Below are positions 7,399-15,047 of a DNA stretch of 17,786 nt, in pieces. Origin of the DNA: CAYVDH01 sp964450355 (GTDB taxonomy: Bacteria > Bacteroidota > Bacteroidia > NS11-12g > UBA955). The DNA lies in NCBI GenBank assembly GCA_964450355.1, contig CAYVDH010000065.1, positions 1-17,786 on the forward strand. Reading direction: 5' to 3'. The notes under the pieces were generated by a model that was not told where the DNA came from, did no database searches, and saw only the letters and a program-made list of their open reading frames with translations. The position numbers and the translations under genes were made by a program. Every line of letters starts with the position of its first letter. Positions within the stretch are counted from its first letter, which is position 1.

Positions 7399-8603
7399 TG
7401 AATACTGCTCTCAAAATATCATGGCGTTATTTATTTGCTAAAAAAAAGAGCAATGCTATCAACATCATTTCTAGAATTGCTATGTTGGCTTTTGCTGTAT
7501 GTACTGCGGCATTGATCATTATTTTAAGTACAATGAATGGTTTTGAAAGCCTCATTTTTTCCATGTACAGTAAATTTAACCCTGATATTAAAATCAGTTT
7601 AGTTCAAGGCAAGTCTTTTGATTCGGATGGTGTTACTTCTAAACTTAAACAAATTAAAAACATCAAAACCATTTTCCCTGTGATAGAAGATAATGCGGTG
7701 ATAAGAAATGGAGATTTTCAAACGGTATGTACCATCAAAGGGGTTGATTCAAATTATTTGAAATTAACAGGTATTGATACAAAAATTACAGAAGGGGATG
7801 CCAATTTGAAAATTGAAGAAACGGATTATGTGGTATTAGGTGCTGGAATCAGCCAAAGAATCAATGCTTCCATCAATGGGCCTTATAATTTATTGCAATT
7901 CATTACACCCAAAAGAAAAGAGTTCAGCGTGTCTGACCCCGATGCTATCAATCACATGGAAATAGAAGCTAGCGGTGTAATCACCATGGATGAGAACATC
8001 AACAATAAATATGTATTTGTGCCTAAGACATTTGCCGAACATTTGTTTGATAAAGAAAATCAAGTTTCGTATTTGGAAATAAATGTAGAGAACAACAAGC
8101 AAACACAAACTACCATCAATGAAATAAAAAAAATACTAGGAGATAATTTTAAAGTATTAGACAGAATAGAGCAACAAGCTTCCTTGTACAAAATGTTTAG
8201 AAGTGAAAAATGGGCGAGTTATGCCATTTTAACCTTCATTCTATTGATAGCAGCTTTCAATGCACTGGGCAGTTTAACCATGTTGGTAATTGAGAAAAAA
8301 AGAGACATTGCCACCATGATGAGTTATGGTGCTAATACCAATTTTATTAAAACAATTTTCTTAAGCAATGGATTGTTCATTTCGCTTATTGGATGTGTTG
8401 CAGGGATGATTATTGGCGTTGCTCTTGTGTATTTACAAGAACATTATGGTTTAGTGAAAATGCACGGTGCCATTGTGGAAAATTACCCCGTTAAACTGCT
8501 GTTGAAAGATGTGTTATTGGTAGGGGTTACTGCCATGGTTTTAGGCGTATTCACAGGGTTTTATCCCGCTATGAAAGCAGCTAAGCAAAAGTCTATTATT
8601 TAG
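7398..8603 (+). CDS. LolC/LolE-type (FtsX-like) ABC transporter permease
   Basis: A 401-residue inner-membrane protein with the layout of lipoprotein-releasing permeases: one TM helix at about 22-46, a large periplasmic domain (about 50-265), then three TM helices near 272-297, 320-346 and 370-392. The cytoplasmic loop EKKRDIATMMSYGA (299-312) is the coupling segment conserved in LolC/LolE and FtsX-like permeases, where the ATPase docks. The family removes lipoproteins from the inner membrane for transport to the outer membrane together with the ATPase LolD. No ATPase gene is in the window, so the partner is coded elsewhere. The ATG overlaps the methyltransferase stop by one base. Convergent with the deacetylase gene, with only 3 bases between stops. 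Confidence 0.9.
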   Translation: MNTALKISWRYLFAKKKSNAINIISRIAMLAFAVCTAALIIILSTMNGFESLIFSMYSKFNPDIKISLVQGKSFDSDGVTSKLKQIKNIKTIFPVIEDNAVIRNGDFQTVCTIKGVDSNYLKLTGIDTKITEGDANLKIEETDYVVLGAGISQRINASINGPYNLLQFITPKRKEFSVSDPDAINHMEIEASGVITMDENINNKYVFVPKTFAEHLFDKENQVSYLEINVENNKQTQTTINEIKKILGDNFKVLDRIEQQASLYKMFRSEKWASYAILTFILLIAAFNALGSLTMLVIEKKRDIATMMSYGANTNFIKTIFLSNGLFISLIGCVAGMIIGVALVYLQEHYGLVKMHGAIVENYPVKLLLKDVLLVGVTAMVLGVFTGFYPAMKAAKQKSII

Positions 8604-8606
8604 TCA

Positions 8607-9320
8607 TCAAAATCCAAATTTGCCATACTTTACTTTCCTGCGGAAGGTGTTAAAACTAAATTCACCTCTGATGTCTATTCTTTGGATTTCATAAGGCGCT
8701 TTTATTGGTAAAGAGTTTATTCTGTTACCTATCCTCATTGCAGCAACTATTTTATTGTCTTTAAAAATGTTGATTAAATTCTGCATTTTTATCTTGTCTT
8801 TTTTAGGATAAGCTCCATAAGTATATGCCCAAATAGGAACAAGGTTATTGGTGAATGAGTTGGTTTTTTCTAAGCTTGTTTTTACCTCGTGTTTTAATTC
8901 ATCTTCACTCAATTCATTGATGTTGGCATGATTTAATCCATGTAACCCAAATTCAACTATATCGGACATGGCAAGGAGTTGGTTTGTGTTTAAAAAATCT
9001 TGAATTTGATTGTCATAAAGCAGAGATTGATTGATAAAATCGGACACTAAGAAAATGGAAAATGGAACATTTAATTCTTTGAAAATGGGGTAAGCCAATT
9101 CGTAGTTGTTTTTATAACCATCGTCAAAGGTAATGAGCAATGCATTTTGCGGCAAAGCAGTTTTAAATTCAATGTGTTTTTGTAAATCGCTTAATTTTAT
9201 GATGTGATAATGCTCCTTCAGCCACAATAATTGTTGTTTTAATTGTTGACTATTCACTGTTAAAAAATCCGTCTCGCTTTCGGATATTTTATGGTACATG
9301 AGAATTCTAAGTGAGCTCAT
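8607..9320 (-). CDS. Polysaccharide deacetylase (carbohydrate esterase 4 type)
   Basis: The 237-residue product carries NodB-type motifs: TFDDGYKNN at 64-72 with metal/catalytic aspartates D66 and D67, the zinc-binding HxxxH as H127 and H131 in FGLHGLNHAN, and AYTYGAYPKK near 164-173 as the third motif. Such enzymes remove acetyl groups from N- or O-acetylated sugars in peptidoglycan, LPS or exopolysaccharide. No signal peptide or TM segment is visible at the N terminus (MSSLRILMYHKIS), so it likely acts in the cytoplasm on a precursor, or membrane-associated through partners. ATG overlaps the upstream glycosyltransferase TGA by 4 bases, so the two are translated together and probably modify the same glycan. 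Confidence 0.9.
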   Translation of the reverse strand: MSSLRILMYHKISESETDFLTVNSQQLKQQLLWLKEHYHIIKLSDLQKHIEFKTALPQNALLITFDDGYKNNYELAYPIFKELNVPFSIFLVSDFINQSLLYDNQIQDFLNTNQLLAMSDIVEFGLHGLNHANINELSEDELKHEVKTSLEKTNSFTNNLVPIWAYTYGAYPKKDKIKMQNLINIFKDNKIVAAMRIGNRINSLPIKAPYEIQRIDIRGEFSFNTFRRKVKYGKFGF

Positions 9321-10063
9321 TTTTTACTTGATTTATTTAGTTCATGTAGCTTTAAATATTTGACAACATGATAGCAAGCATTCAACCAGCTCCAGATGAA
9401 TCCTTCTTTTCCATTTAAACAATTGAGGTAAATAACATAATGTTTGATGAAATAAAATGGAAAGCTAAACATGGACAATATCACAGACCTTGATTTCCCT
9501 TTTTCTTTTAATTTTTGAGCTCCTATGCTGCTGTATAAATTAAATTTTTCGAAGTAATGAGTCAAGTTTTTATAACTGTAATGAAGTATTACATTTTGTA
9601 ACTTTACTGTCTTGCCTTGGTGTTTTACTTTTTCATGTACTTTGGCATCATCAAAATTTGAATTTGTTTTGTTGAATAAGCGCAAATGGTAATATTTACT
9701 CTCTTTGCCATATCGAAATACTTTTCCTAAAAACACATGTCTAATAGGCAGTTCATAGGCAATGCTGTTGTCATGTAAAGAAAGTTGTTGTATTTCATTC
9801 ATCAATTCATCAGTTAATAATTCATCGGCATCAATATTCAATACCCAATCGTTTTTAGTTTGTGCTACTGCGAATTGTTTTTGAGTTCCAAATCCATCAA
9901 AAGTTCTTTGAAATACACTAGCATTGAAAGATTCTGCTACTTCTTTAGTTTTATCTGTGCTGTTGTCATCAATTACTACCACATCGTTGCACCAACCGAG
10001 TTTGGGTAAAGACATGTTTAAATTCTCTTCTTCGTTTTTAGCTATAATGACTACAGAAATCAC
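9317..10063 (-). CDS. Family 2 glycosyltransferase, WaaE/KdtX-like
   Basis: A 248-residue GT-A fold enzyme. The N-terminal ISVVIIAKNEEENL is the typical GT2 opening, VVVIDDNSTDKT (28-39) holds the nucleotide-sugar acidic patch, and NIDADE (76-81) is the DxD-type metal site (D78, D80). The VHEKV at 142-146 and the length match the WaaE/KdtX group, which adds sugars to the LPS inner core; the C-terminal hydrophobic residues near 197-213 may associate with the membrane. The start codon is GTG (10061-10063); no in-frame ATG lies nearby at the N terminus. It is followed, with a 4-base overlap, by a polysaccharide deacetylase, suggesting a small LPS or glycan-modifying operon. Confidence 0.88.
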   Translation of the reverse strand: MISVVIIAKNEEENLNMSLPKLGWCNDVVVIDDNSTDKTKEVAESFNASVFQRTFDGFGTQKQFAVAQTKNDWVLNIDADELLTDELMNEIQQLSLHDNSIAYELPIRHVFLGKVFRYGKESKYYHLRLFNKTNSNFDDAKVHEKVKHQGKTVKLQNVILHYSYKNLTHYFEKFNLYSSIGAQKLKEKGKSRSVILSMFSFPFYFIKHYVIYLNCLNGKEGFIWSWLNACYHVVKYLKLHELNKSSKK

Positions 10064-10080
10064 AACAATAAATTGAGCAA

Positions 10081-10088
10081 CAAACTTA
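10081..10088 (-). promoter_or_regulatory. Candidate -7 box for glycosyltransferase-deacetylase pair
   Basis: The minus strand reads TAAGTTTG, an exact TAnnTTTG match, 17 bases before the GTG start at 10063. A second match, TAAATTTG at 10126-10133, overlaps the stop of the upstream surface-protein gene. Either could let the pair be transcribed apart from the long operon ending at 10131. No -33 element is clear. Confidence 0.3.
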
Positions 10089-10130
10089 ATTGTTTTTTTA
10101 TAAAAAATGATGACCCCTAAAAAAGCAAAT

Positions 10131-13100
10131 TTACCTTATCAAATAAAACACTCCCTTTCGGTATTTTCTTGGTGTTTTTTTGCCTTTGTATGTAATTTTA
10201 TAAATGTAATAATCAGTAGGGCATAGATTACCTTTGTATTTTCCATCCCAGCCTTTTCCAATCTCATTGGTGTGAAATAATTTTTCACCCCAGCGATTGT
10301 ATATCTCAAAATTTATTTCGACAACAGAAAAACTACTGACTTTAAATACATCATTAACCTCATCATCATTTGGGGTAAATGCATCGGGCATAAACAATGA
10401 GATTGTATCAATAAAACAAATGTCCAAAGAAAAACTATCAATACAACCGCCTTCATTGCTTATTCGCAGTCTTACTTTGTAATTTTCTTGATCAGGAACA
10501 TAAGTATGTATTGGGTTTGTAGATGGGTCGTAACTCTGAGTTTGACCATCTCCAAAATTCCACACACCATTTATTCCTCCCTCGCTTAAATTGATGATTT
10601 GCAATTCTGGATTTGAAGTGTATAAACACTGACCACTTGGCGAAACAGTGAAAAATGCTCTTATTTTATTGTAACCGGGAATGGTAGCAATGGTGTCGTA
10701 ATAACATTGAGTAACGGTATTGGTAACTCTAACTTTGTAGGTAGTGCTTACAGGAGCATTGATTAATGCTGTAGTTTGTGGAGGTATGGTATTCCATAAG
10801 TAGGAATATTTAGCTGCTGCAGGACTCATGGTAATTTGTGCAAAACCTCTTTCACCATAACATTTTAATGGACTTGTAACTAATGAACCATAAATTTTGG
10901 GATGAACATAAATTGACTTTTGTTTCACTACAACATCGCTACATCCATCACTAACATTAAGTATATAATTAGTGGTAGTTTTAGGAGATTCAAAAATGGT
11001 GCTGACATTCACTTGACCACTGCTCCAAAAGTAATTATAAGTTCCCGTTCCACCTTTTACAGTGGATGATAAATTGACAGTACTACCAATGCATAATGAA
11101 TCTTTTGAATGAGTTAAAGTGGCTATTAAAGTATCGCCTACCTCGGTATCAACTCTTACAGAATTAACACATTTGCCAGTGCCTACTTTGTATTGTATTG
11201 TGTGCGTTCCAGTGCCAGCCCAAGCCGGATTAAAAGTATCTGTAGATGTGCCTGGTCCGGTTAAAACACCACCTGTTGGGATTAACCCTAGTTTAACAGC
11301 GGTGTCCTTGTAACAATAAAAAGGTTTGATGCCTAACAATTGTACTACAGGTAAGCCTGTTACAGTAACTTTAACAGTATCTATGCATTTGCCCGGTAAA
11401 CTAAATAAGATTTTATGTGTTCCAATGCCTGCTATTGTCGGACTAAATATACCTTGAATGCCATTGGTTATTCCCTTGCCAGAGAATGTGCCTTTGCCTT
11501 CACCATTGTAAAATTTAAAAGGGTCGTCTGCAATACAAAATGTGGTGTCTTTTTGAATTCGGGCTTTGGGATACACTTGAATGATGATGCTGTCTTTACA
11601 TCCATTTCCATCGCCTTCTATCAAATGAAATCCACTGCCAGCCAATTTAGGACTGAATTTTTGGTAGAATAAACTGCTTCCAACAATTCCATTACCTGTA
11701 AATACCATGTTCCAAGGATCGTTTTGAACGTATTGCCAGCGCATGAAATAAGCAGTGTCATACAAACAGTTTTTTACCGTGTCTTTATAAAAACGAGTGT
11801 ATCTTAAATACATGATTTTGTCGTCTTTGCAACCATTGTTGCTGGTGTATGTCAGAGTTACTTGTGCATTGGTTGTTCTACCTGGTACACGAAATGTATC
11901 AGCGTCAAAGATGCCTAATACTGGGTCGAATATTCCTTTTCCTGACCATACTCCTCCGGCAGGCAAGCCAGCAGGTAATGTTCTTTGACCAGCATCTGGA
12001 CATGCGATTTCATCCCATCTGGCATCTATGTCTCTAATGAATCTCTCAGTGGTGTCTCTGCAACCATTGATGATGTAAATGTATCTTTTGTTGCCAGCTC
12101 CTGCATTGGTTGGATTAGAAATACCTAAAATGGCATTGGTAAGTCCTGGCCCTGTCCAAGTACCACCTTTAGGTGAAAATTGCAAAGTGTCAAGAGGTTT
12201 TGATTTGCAAATGGTATCTACTTGTTTAATGATGATTCCATCTATATTGATAGTTTTGTTAGCAGTACATCCATTCCATGTGTATGTAACAACAAAACTT
12301 CCAGCACTACTTGGTGGAGTAATCACACCTGCTGCAGTGATGTTTGGCCCGCTCCAAGTACCGCCAGCAGGGCTGTAATTGCTTACGTTAAATGGTGCAG
12401 ATGATGGGCATGCAGCGTTAGGTGGACCAGCATTGATGGCTCTTACTGTTACTATCACTGAATCACGACAACCTCCTAAGCTGTAATATACTTTGAAGTT
12501 GCCAGCTCCTGAGTTTGCAGGATTGAAAGTGCCATTGCTAGCATTGGTTATGCCTAAGCCACTCCAAGTTCCTCCAGCAGGCGAAGCCTTAAGAGTAAAT
12601 GCAGGACTGGATTGACAGATGGTTGTATCATTTTGAGCAATTGGAGGATCTACAACAACAATGTCTATGGTGTCTTTGCCCGGTATTGAATTGCCATCAC
12701 TTACCTCCAGAATGTATCTGGTGTCAGATGTAGGACATACAGTTTTTGGTGGCGCCCCACTTAATCCTCCGCTTATCCAGTTATATGCATAGTTGGCAGG
12801 ATTACCTCCAGTAATGACTGCTGTGATACGAGCACAACTTCCTTTGCAAATGGTGTAATAATTTGAACTCAATACCACCTTTATTGGACAATCTGTAATT
12901 TTAAAATTGAGTTTAGCGTTTATTTTCCAAATGCTATCACAACGGTCTTTGAAAGTGGAATTGAAATCCAATACATAATTTCCACTTTGATTTAGTCCAG
13001 ATGCAAAGGTGATATCAAAAGTATTGGTCATGTTTTGTCCATCGCAATTAATAGGAGTTACATTTGAAATGGCTGTAGAAAGTGTGCCTGATAATTTAAA

Positions 13101-13646
13101 ATTTTTGGCTTTGATGGAATCGCAGTTAAATTTTTGATCTAAAGTAAATCTTATTTTATTTGAGTTACAAGGAGGGTCGCTTATGTTGCTAAATTTAGGA
13201 ATAGGCACTTTAGTAATTTTAGCTTCCCAACTCAATTCAAAACCTTCTAAGTTGTAATTTTTGTCAGATTGAAAATAAAAAGTAACGCAACTGTCGTTCA
13301 CAGTGAAAGAACCGCTAGGTCTTACATTGCCAGTAAATTTACCAACCAATGAACCAAAAGTATCTCTGCCTTTGTGAACTCTCAAAAAATCGTTGTTGTT
13401 TTCTATTTCAAATTTGCCAGAAAACTTAAATACTATGCTGCTAGCGCCACTGATACACACTCTGAAAGTGATTCTCTCATTGCTTGAATAATAAGTAGTG
13501 CTTACTTGATTGGTTTCACTGTCAGTTAATTTTCCTTTGCAATCGGAAGAAGAACCATTGTTAATTTTAATTGGAGTTTGTGCATAGCCTATCAAACATG
13601 AAAATGTTAAAAAGAAAAGGATGATATATTGAATGCATTTTGACAA
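10131..13646 (-). CDS. T9SS-secreted surface protein: CUB, GGTWSG repeats, PKD, CHU_C
   Basis: A 1171-residue exported protein. Signal peptide at 1-22 (cleavage near GYA-Q). Residues about 32-143 match a CUB-like domain: paired cysteines C36, C64 and C120, then DSCVTFYFQSD and a final FELSWEA strand. Residues 340-835 hold seven roughly 70-residue repeats, each with a G-G-[TV]-W-[ST]-G core or variant. Later come SprB-like segments (about 850-990), a PKD domain (about 995-1080, GVWNFGDG) and a CHU_C gliding-motility-associated sorting domain (1083-1171) with FMPDAFTPNDDEVND and NRWGEKLF, which directs secretion by the type IX system and anchoring on the cell surface. Start is TTG at 13644-13646, 1 base after the upstream stop; a nearby ATG is out of frame. 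Adhesion, gliding or glycan binding are inferred roles. Confidence 0.9.
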   Translation of the reverse strand: MSKCIQYIILFFLTFSCLIGYAQTPIKINNGSSSDCKGKLTDSETNQVSTTYYSSNERITFRVCISGASSIVFKFSGKFEIENNNDFLRVHKGRDTFGSLVGKFTGNVRPSGSFTVNDSCVTFYFQSDKNYNLEGFELSWEAKITKVPIPKFSNISDPPCNSNKIRFTLDQKFNCDSIKAKNFKLSGTLSTAISNVTPINCDGQNMTNTFDITFASGLNQSGNYVLDFNSTFKDRCDSIWKINAKLNFKITDCPIKVVLSSNYYTICKGSCARITAVITGGNPANYAYNWISGGLSGAPPKTVCPTSDTRYILEVSDGNSIPGKDTIDIVVVDPPIAQNDTTICQSSPAFTLKASPAGGTWSGLGITNASNGTFNPANSGAGNFKVYYSLGGCRDSVIVTVRAINAGPPNAACPSSAPFNVSNYSPAGGTWSGPNITAAGVITPPSSAGSFVVTYTWNGCTANKTINIDGIIIKQVDTICKSKPLDTLQFSPKGGTWTGPGLTNAILGISNPTNAGAGNKRYIYIINGCRDTTERFIRDIDARWDEIACPDAGQRTLPAGLPAGGVWSGKGIFDPVLGIFDADTFRVPGRTTNAQVTLTYTSNNGCKDDKIMYLRYTRFYKDTVKNCLYDTAYFMRWQYVQNDPWNMVFTGNGIVGSSLFYQKFSPKLAGSGFHLIEGDGNGCKDSIIIQVYPKARIQKDTTFCIADDPFKFYNGEGKGTFSGKGITNGIQGIFSPTIAGIGTHKILFSLPGKCIDTVKVTVTGLPVVQLLGIKPFYCYKDTAVKLGLIPTGGVLTGPGTSTDTFNPAWAGTGTHTIQYKVGTGKCVNSVRVDTEVGDTLIATLTHSKDSLCIGSTVNLSSTVKGGTGTYNYFWSSGQVNVSTIFESPKTTTNYILNVSDGCSDVVVKQKSIYVHPKIYGSLVTSPLKCYGERGFAQITMSPAAAKYSYLWNTIPPQTTALINAPVSTTYKVRVTNTVTQCYYDTIATIPGYNKIRAFFTVSPSGQCLYTSNPELQIINLSEGGINGVWNFGDGQTQSYDPSTNPIHTYVPDQENYKVRLRISNEGGCIDSFSLDICFIDTISLFMPDAFTPNDDEVNDVFKVSSFSVVEINFEIYNRWGEKLFHTNEIGKGWDGKYKGNLCPTDYYIYKITYKGKKTPRKYRKGVFYLIR
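11127..12644 (-). repeat. Seven tandem ~70-residue repeats within the surface protein
   Basis: Core aromatic or aliphatic positions of the repeat fall at residues 361 (GGTWSG), 431 (GGTWSG), 497 (GGTWTG), 567 (GGVWSG), 649 (MVFTGNG), 721 (KGTFSG) and 795 (GGVLTG), so steps are about 66-82 residues. Most units then carry a [AG]-G-I-x-F-[ND]-P-x-x-A-G-x-G stretch and a G-C-x-D turn. DNA sequence of the units has diverged, so they are old repeats rather than a recent expansion. Their long open antisense frames are artefacts of this composition. Confidence 0.75.
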
Positions 13647-13647
13647 A

Positions 13648-14082
13648 TTATTTTGTTATGGTTAAATTAGGGGTGTTTACTGCATTACTCCAATTGCCAC
13701 TTCTGTCTTTTAATTTTATTTCAAGACTAGTTATTTCACTGTTGCTGCTTCCAAGTAAAAACAAGTTTTTAACGTTGATATTGATGGTCCCTTTTGTAAT
13801 GATTTTACTTCCCGGTGGTGATTGTGGTTTAATGAAATAATAATCTGCCTTGGTCAATCTTTTGTCTTTGATTTGAATGGCGTTTTTATCAGGTTCAATT
13901 TCTCCAATATCGCCATCGCCATCAGTGTATTCAATGTTGATGACTAAGCTGTCTTTAAATTGCAATAAAGAGGTAGAGGATACTGATAGTAATTTTATGG
14001 TAGGTGTTGTACTTACAGTTCCATCTTTTTTACAAGAAAATATAAATAAAATTGAAATAATATAAATGGTAGTTTTTTTCAT
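13648..14082 (-). CDS. Small lipoprotein with GDGDIG acidic motif
   Basis: A 144-residue lipoprotein: MKKTTIYIISILFIFSCKKD has a charged start, hydrophobic core and the lipobox cysteine at C17, so it is lipidated and exported. The mature part is short and beta-rich; the EYTDGDGDIGEIEPD segment near 51-65 is a Ca2+-binding-like acidic turn recurrent in small Bacteroidota lipoproteins. No known enzyme motif. It lies in the middle of the operon, 4 bases after the cytochrome-type gene stop and 1 base before the TTG of the T9SS protein. Role unknown; a structural or accessory partner of the neighbouring surface proteins is inferred only from gene order. Confidence 0.8.
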   Translation of the reverse strand: MKKTTIYIISILFIFSCKKDGTVSTTPTIKLLSVSSTSLLQFKDSLVINIEYTDGDGDIGEIEPDKNAIQIKDKRLTKADYYFIKPQSPPGSKIITKGTININVKNLFLLGSSNSEITSLEIKLKDRSGNWSNAVNTPNLTITK

Positions 14083-14086
14083 TGTA

Positions 14087-15043
14087 TTAATTTAATCTTA
14101 TTGCAAAATATTTTTTAGTATTAAATGACGCATCTGGAGAGGGGATATAAACTGCTGGATTGACATTGTCTGTTGTATTTGTTCTGATCCAAACAACATC
14201 GTTAGCTACACCTAATTGACTAACTGGAATGGTGATGCTATGCCAATAATCTACAGAAGCTAAGCTGTATCCTTTGAAAGAAAATGCAGAGTTTTCTTTA
14301 GTCAATGTTTGTTCAGGATTTGCGAAGTTTTCTGGATTTAATGAAAAATTGATGGTACTAGTTCCAAACTGATTCACTGCAGTTTTATCATCGATGTAAG
14401 AAACCATTATTTTTATTGAGCTGGTACCTGATGGAACTACAATAGGACTGTATCCTGAGCGAGGAAGGGGAGTAGAAGAGCCATCAGCGAATACGATTAA
14501 ACCTCCCAATTGTGGTGAGAAATCCAAACTTGCTGCGGTATTGCCAAATTGGTCTTTAGCTCCATCGTTTATCCAATTAGAGATGTTTTGTAAATATTCA
14601 CCTTTTTTATCTAACCAATCACTTCCGGGGTCTAAACTCAATGGCATTTTCCCTTGAGTACCAGGAATGAATGTATTGATTCTATGCAGCAACATGCTTG
14701 CAGCGGCATTTCCAGGCAACACTCTTTTTGTTATTCCTGTATTCTGAGGGTCGTAATTTGTTGCAAGTCTATTGATGAGTGAATTGTATGAACTTTCCAC
14801 ACTTCTAAAGTCTGGTTCAAAGTTGCCATCGTGACATCCGCTATTAGCACATGTTGGTTTAAATACATTTTTATGTAAACCTTGAATAGAATTTGGGTCA
14901 AGTGGCTTGTCTTCTACCACTGGTCCTTTGGTGGGAACAGTCCAATTATCGTATGGGTTATCGCTACTTTTCTTTTTGCATGAAAAAACAAAAAGGATAG
15001 TGCATGATAAGCTTAAAATATAAATGAGTTGTAATTTTTTCAT
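14087..15043 (-). CDS. Lipoprotein with planctomycete-type cytochrome c-like domain
   Basis: Start chosen at the inner ATG (15041-15043), giving 318 residues with MKKLQLIYILSLSCTILFVFSCKKK as a lipoprotein signal (lipid cysteine C22), 4 bases after the DUF1501 stop; the upstream ATG at 15061 would overlap it and precede a poor signal. Residues about 50-165 fit a PSCyt1/cytochrome c-like domain: haem motif C65-ANSG-C70-H71 (a CX4CH instead of the usual CXXCH), VLPGNAAASMLLHRI at 108-122, and GKMP at 131-134 with M133 as likely axial ligand, then ISNWINDGAKD. The C-terminal half (about 170-318) is beta-rich and unassigned. Predicted location is the outer membrane. Redox or haem role is inferred; the unusual spacing means haem binding is not certain. 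Confidence 0.82.
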   Translation of the reverse strand: MKKLQLIYILSLSCTILFVFSCKKKSSDNPYDNWTVPTKGPVVEDKPLDPNSIQGLHKNVFKPTCANSGCHDGNFEPDFRSVESSYNSLINRLATNYDPQNTGITKRVLPGNAAASMLLHRINTFIPGTQGKMPLSLDPGSDWLDKKGEYLQNISNWINDGAKDQFGNTAASLDFSPQLGGLIVFADGSSTPLPRSGYSPIVVPSGTSSIKIMVSYIDDKTAVNQFGTSTINFSLNPENFANPEQTLTKENSAFSFKGYSLASVDYWHSITIPVSQLGVANDVVWIRTNTTDNVNPAVYIPSPDASFNTKKYFAIRLN

Positions 15044-15047
15044 GGTT

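Noticed and set aside
10094..10107. TTTTTTATAAAAAA palindrome as a terminator after the long operon
   Set aside because: Perfect 14-base palindrome but AT-only with no GC stem or loop, so a stable terminator hairpin is unlikely.
11119..12404. Several open frames on the plus strand opposite the T9SS repeat region
   Set aside because: They are short, lack family features, have no promoter boxes and follow from the Gly/Thr/Pro-rich composition of the repeats on the other strand.
13640..14065. Two plus-strand frames opposite the small lipoprotein gene
   Set aside because: Antisense frames with no family features; the minus-strand lipoprotein has a clear lipobox and fits the operon.
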